From: a bacterium
GTDB taxonomy: Bacteria > Auribacterota > UBA3054 > B51-G9
Direction: 5' to 3'
Length of the DNA: 6,277 nt
Assembly: GCA_029933535.1 (NCBI GenBank)
Contig: JAOZNZ010000205.1
Coordinates: 1 to 6,277, forward strand
Program-made: the position numbers and the translations under genes
In this document: piece after piece, positions 6,073 to 6,277 of the stretch
Layout of the letters: each line of letters opens with the position of its first letter
Position numbering within the stretch: the stretch's first letter is position 1
The notes under the pieces: model-generated
Database searches by the model: none
What the model saw: only the letters and a program-made list of their open reading frames with translations
What the model was told of the DNA's origin: nothing

Positions 6073-6136
6073 CCGGAATAAAATAATTTTTAAAAAATTT
6101 AACCGGATAGAATAAAATATGATTTTTAAATATTAA
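6073..6136 (+). repeat. Degenerate A/T-rich tandem repeat in the leader of the third gene
   Basis: Two units start with CCGG at 6073 and 6103. Both continue AATAAAATA, then ATTTTTAAA, then an A/T tail ending in TTAA or TATTAA. The second unit has small insertions (TAG after CCGGA, and TG before ATTTTT). The first unit resembles the leader of the lipoprotein gene (2673-2694: ATAAAATAA, TTTT, AAAAAA), which may reflect low complexity. The CCGG copies are the only G/C clusters here. Confidence 0.4.
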
Positions 6137-6153
6137 CAAACAAATAATATAAA

Positions 6154-6277
6154 ATGAAATTTAACTCGAATAAAAAAATTGTTGCGGCAGTATTACTCAT
6201 AGGGTTTTATTCATGTCAAACGGTTGAAGCAAAAGTAAAACACGGATTAGTAGGGCTTCGACCTCTTCCCCGCACTG
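6154..6277 (+). CDS. Start of a probable lipoprotein, 3'-truncated by the window edge
   Basis: The frame opens with ATG and 41 codons are visible, with no stop before the edge. The N-terminus has positive residues (K2, K7, K8), a hydrophobic core (IVAAVLLIGF) and a candidate lipobox F18-Y-S-C21. The -3 Phe is not the usual Leu. The mature end Q-T-V-E-A-K lacks an acidic run, so no surface-export signal is apparent. Signal peptidase I cleavage after V-E-A is the alternative. No Shine-Dalgarno is visible; the leader is A/T-rich. The start does not resemble the mature regions of the two upstream proteins. Too little is present to name a function. Confidence 0.65.
   Translation, partial: MKFNSNKKIVAAVLLIGFYSCQTVEAKVKHGLVGLRPLPRT

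Larger units (their letters stand above)
5839..6153 (+). other. Repeat-rich non-coding region after the lipoprotein gene (overview)
   Basis: These 315 nt contain no credible gene on either strand. In order they hold the tail of the conserved 3' block, an ACGGA-type periodic tract with an insert, the shared island, a 15-nt-period direct repeat, a purine run (A7G5 near 5992-6003), a CGCTAAGG-type periodic tract with an insert, and a degenerate A/T-rich tandem repeat leading to the next start codon. I could not identify a promoter with confidence. Confidence 0.75.

Noticed and set aside
6154..6277. The third gene as a further copy of the tandem paralogue family
   Set aside because: Its signal region and first mature residues do not align with the start of the 1045-residue protein, so there is no support in the part visible.

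Overview
This is a low-GC (by eye roughly one third G+C) bacterial window. It holds two large tandem paralogous genes, both on the + strand, and the first 41 codons of a third. Two start codons are visible (2701 and 6154). Neither has a Shine-Dalgarno sequence; both are preceded by an A/T-rich leader. The complete large gene begins with a lipoprotein signal whose mature end, Cys-Gly-Lys-Lys-Asp-Asp, resembles the surface-export signal described in Bacteroidota. These points suggest Bacteroidota. However, strings of carboxypeptidase-regulatory-like modules and the short periodic intergenic repeats seen here also occur, from memory, in Lentisphaerota, Kiritimatiellota and other environmental phyla, so the phylum is left open.

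Layout. Positions 1-2411 are the 3' part of a giant secreted protein whose start lies left of the window. Positions 2412-2700 are non-coding and full of dyad-symmetric elements: a short stem-loop at the stop codon, an 8-bp inverted repeat, a 28-nt near-perfect palindrome that may be a terminator, and a REP-like cluster of three hairpins. Positions 2701-5838 are a complete 1045-residue lipoprotein, colinear module by module with the first gene. Positions 5839-6153 are non-coding and built of several small repeat families. Positions 6154-6277 are the start of another probable lipoprotein.

How it fits together. Both large proteins are chains of about 80-110-residue beta-sandwich modules (nine visible in the first, about ten plus an N-terminal region in the second), with no enzymatic domain that I can recognise. 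They look like structural, adhesive or glycan-interacting envelope proteins that arose by tandem duplication. The duplicated unit included downstream non-coding DNA. A 56-column block across the stop codon is nearly identical in the two copies although the proteins have diverged widely, and a 20-nt non-coding island recurs further on. Different repeat elements occupy the spaces between these islands.

The main points of interest are in the DNA between the genes. These are the conserved 3' block, a pair of 21-nt inserts that interrupt two unrelated repeat tracts, and a 15-nt-period repeat found both in non-coding DNA and inside the signal-peptide codons of the lipoprotein gene. I see no defence system, CRISPR array, transposase, tRNA or rRNA.
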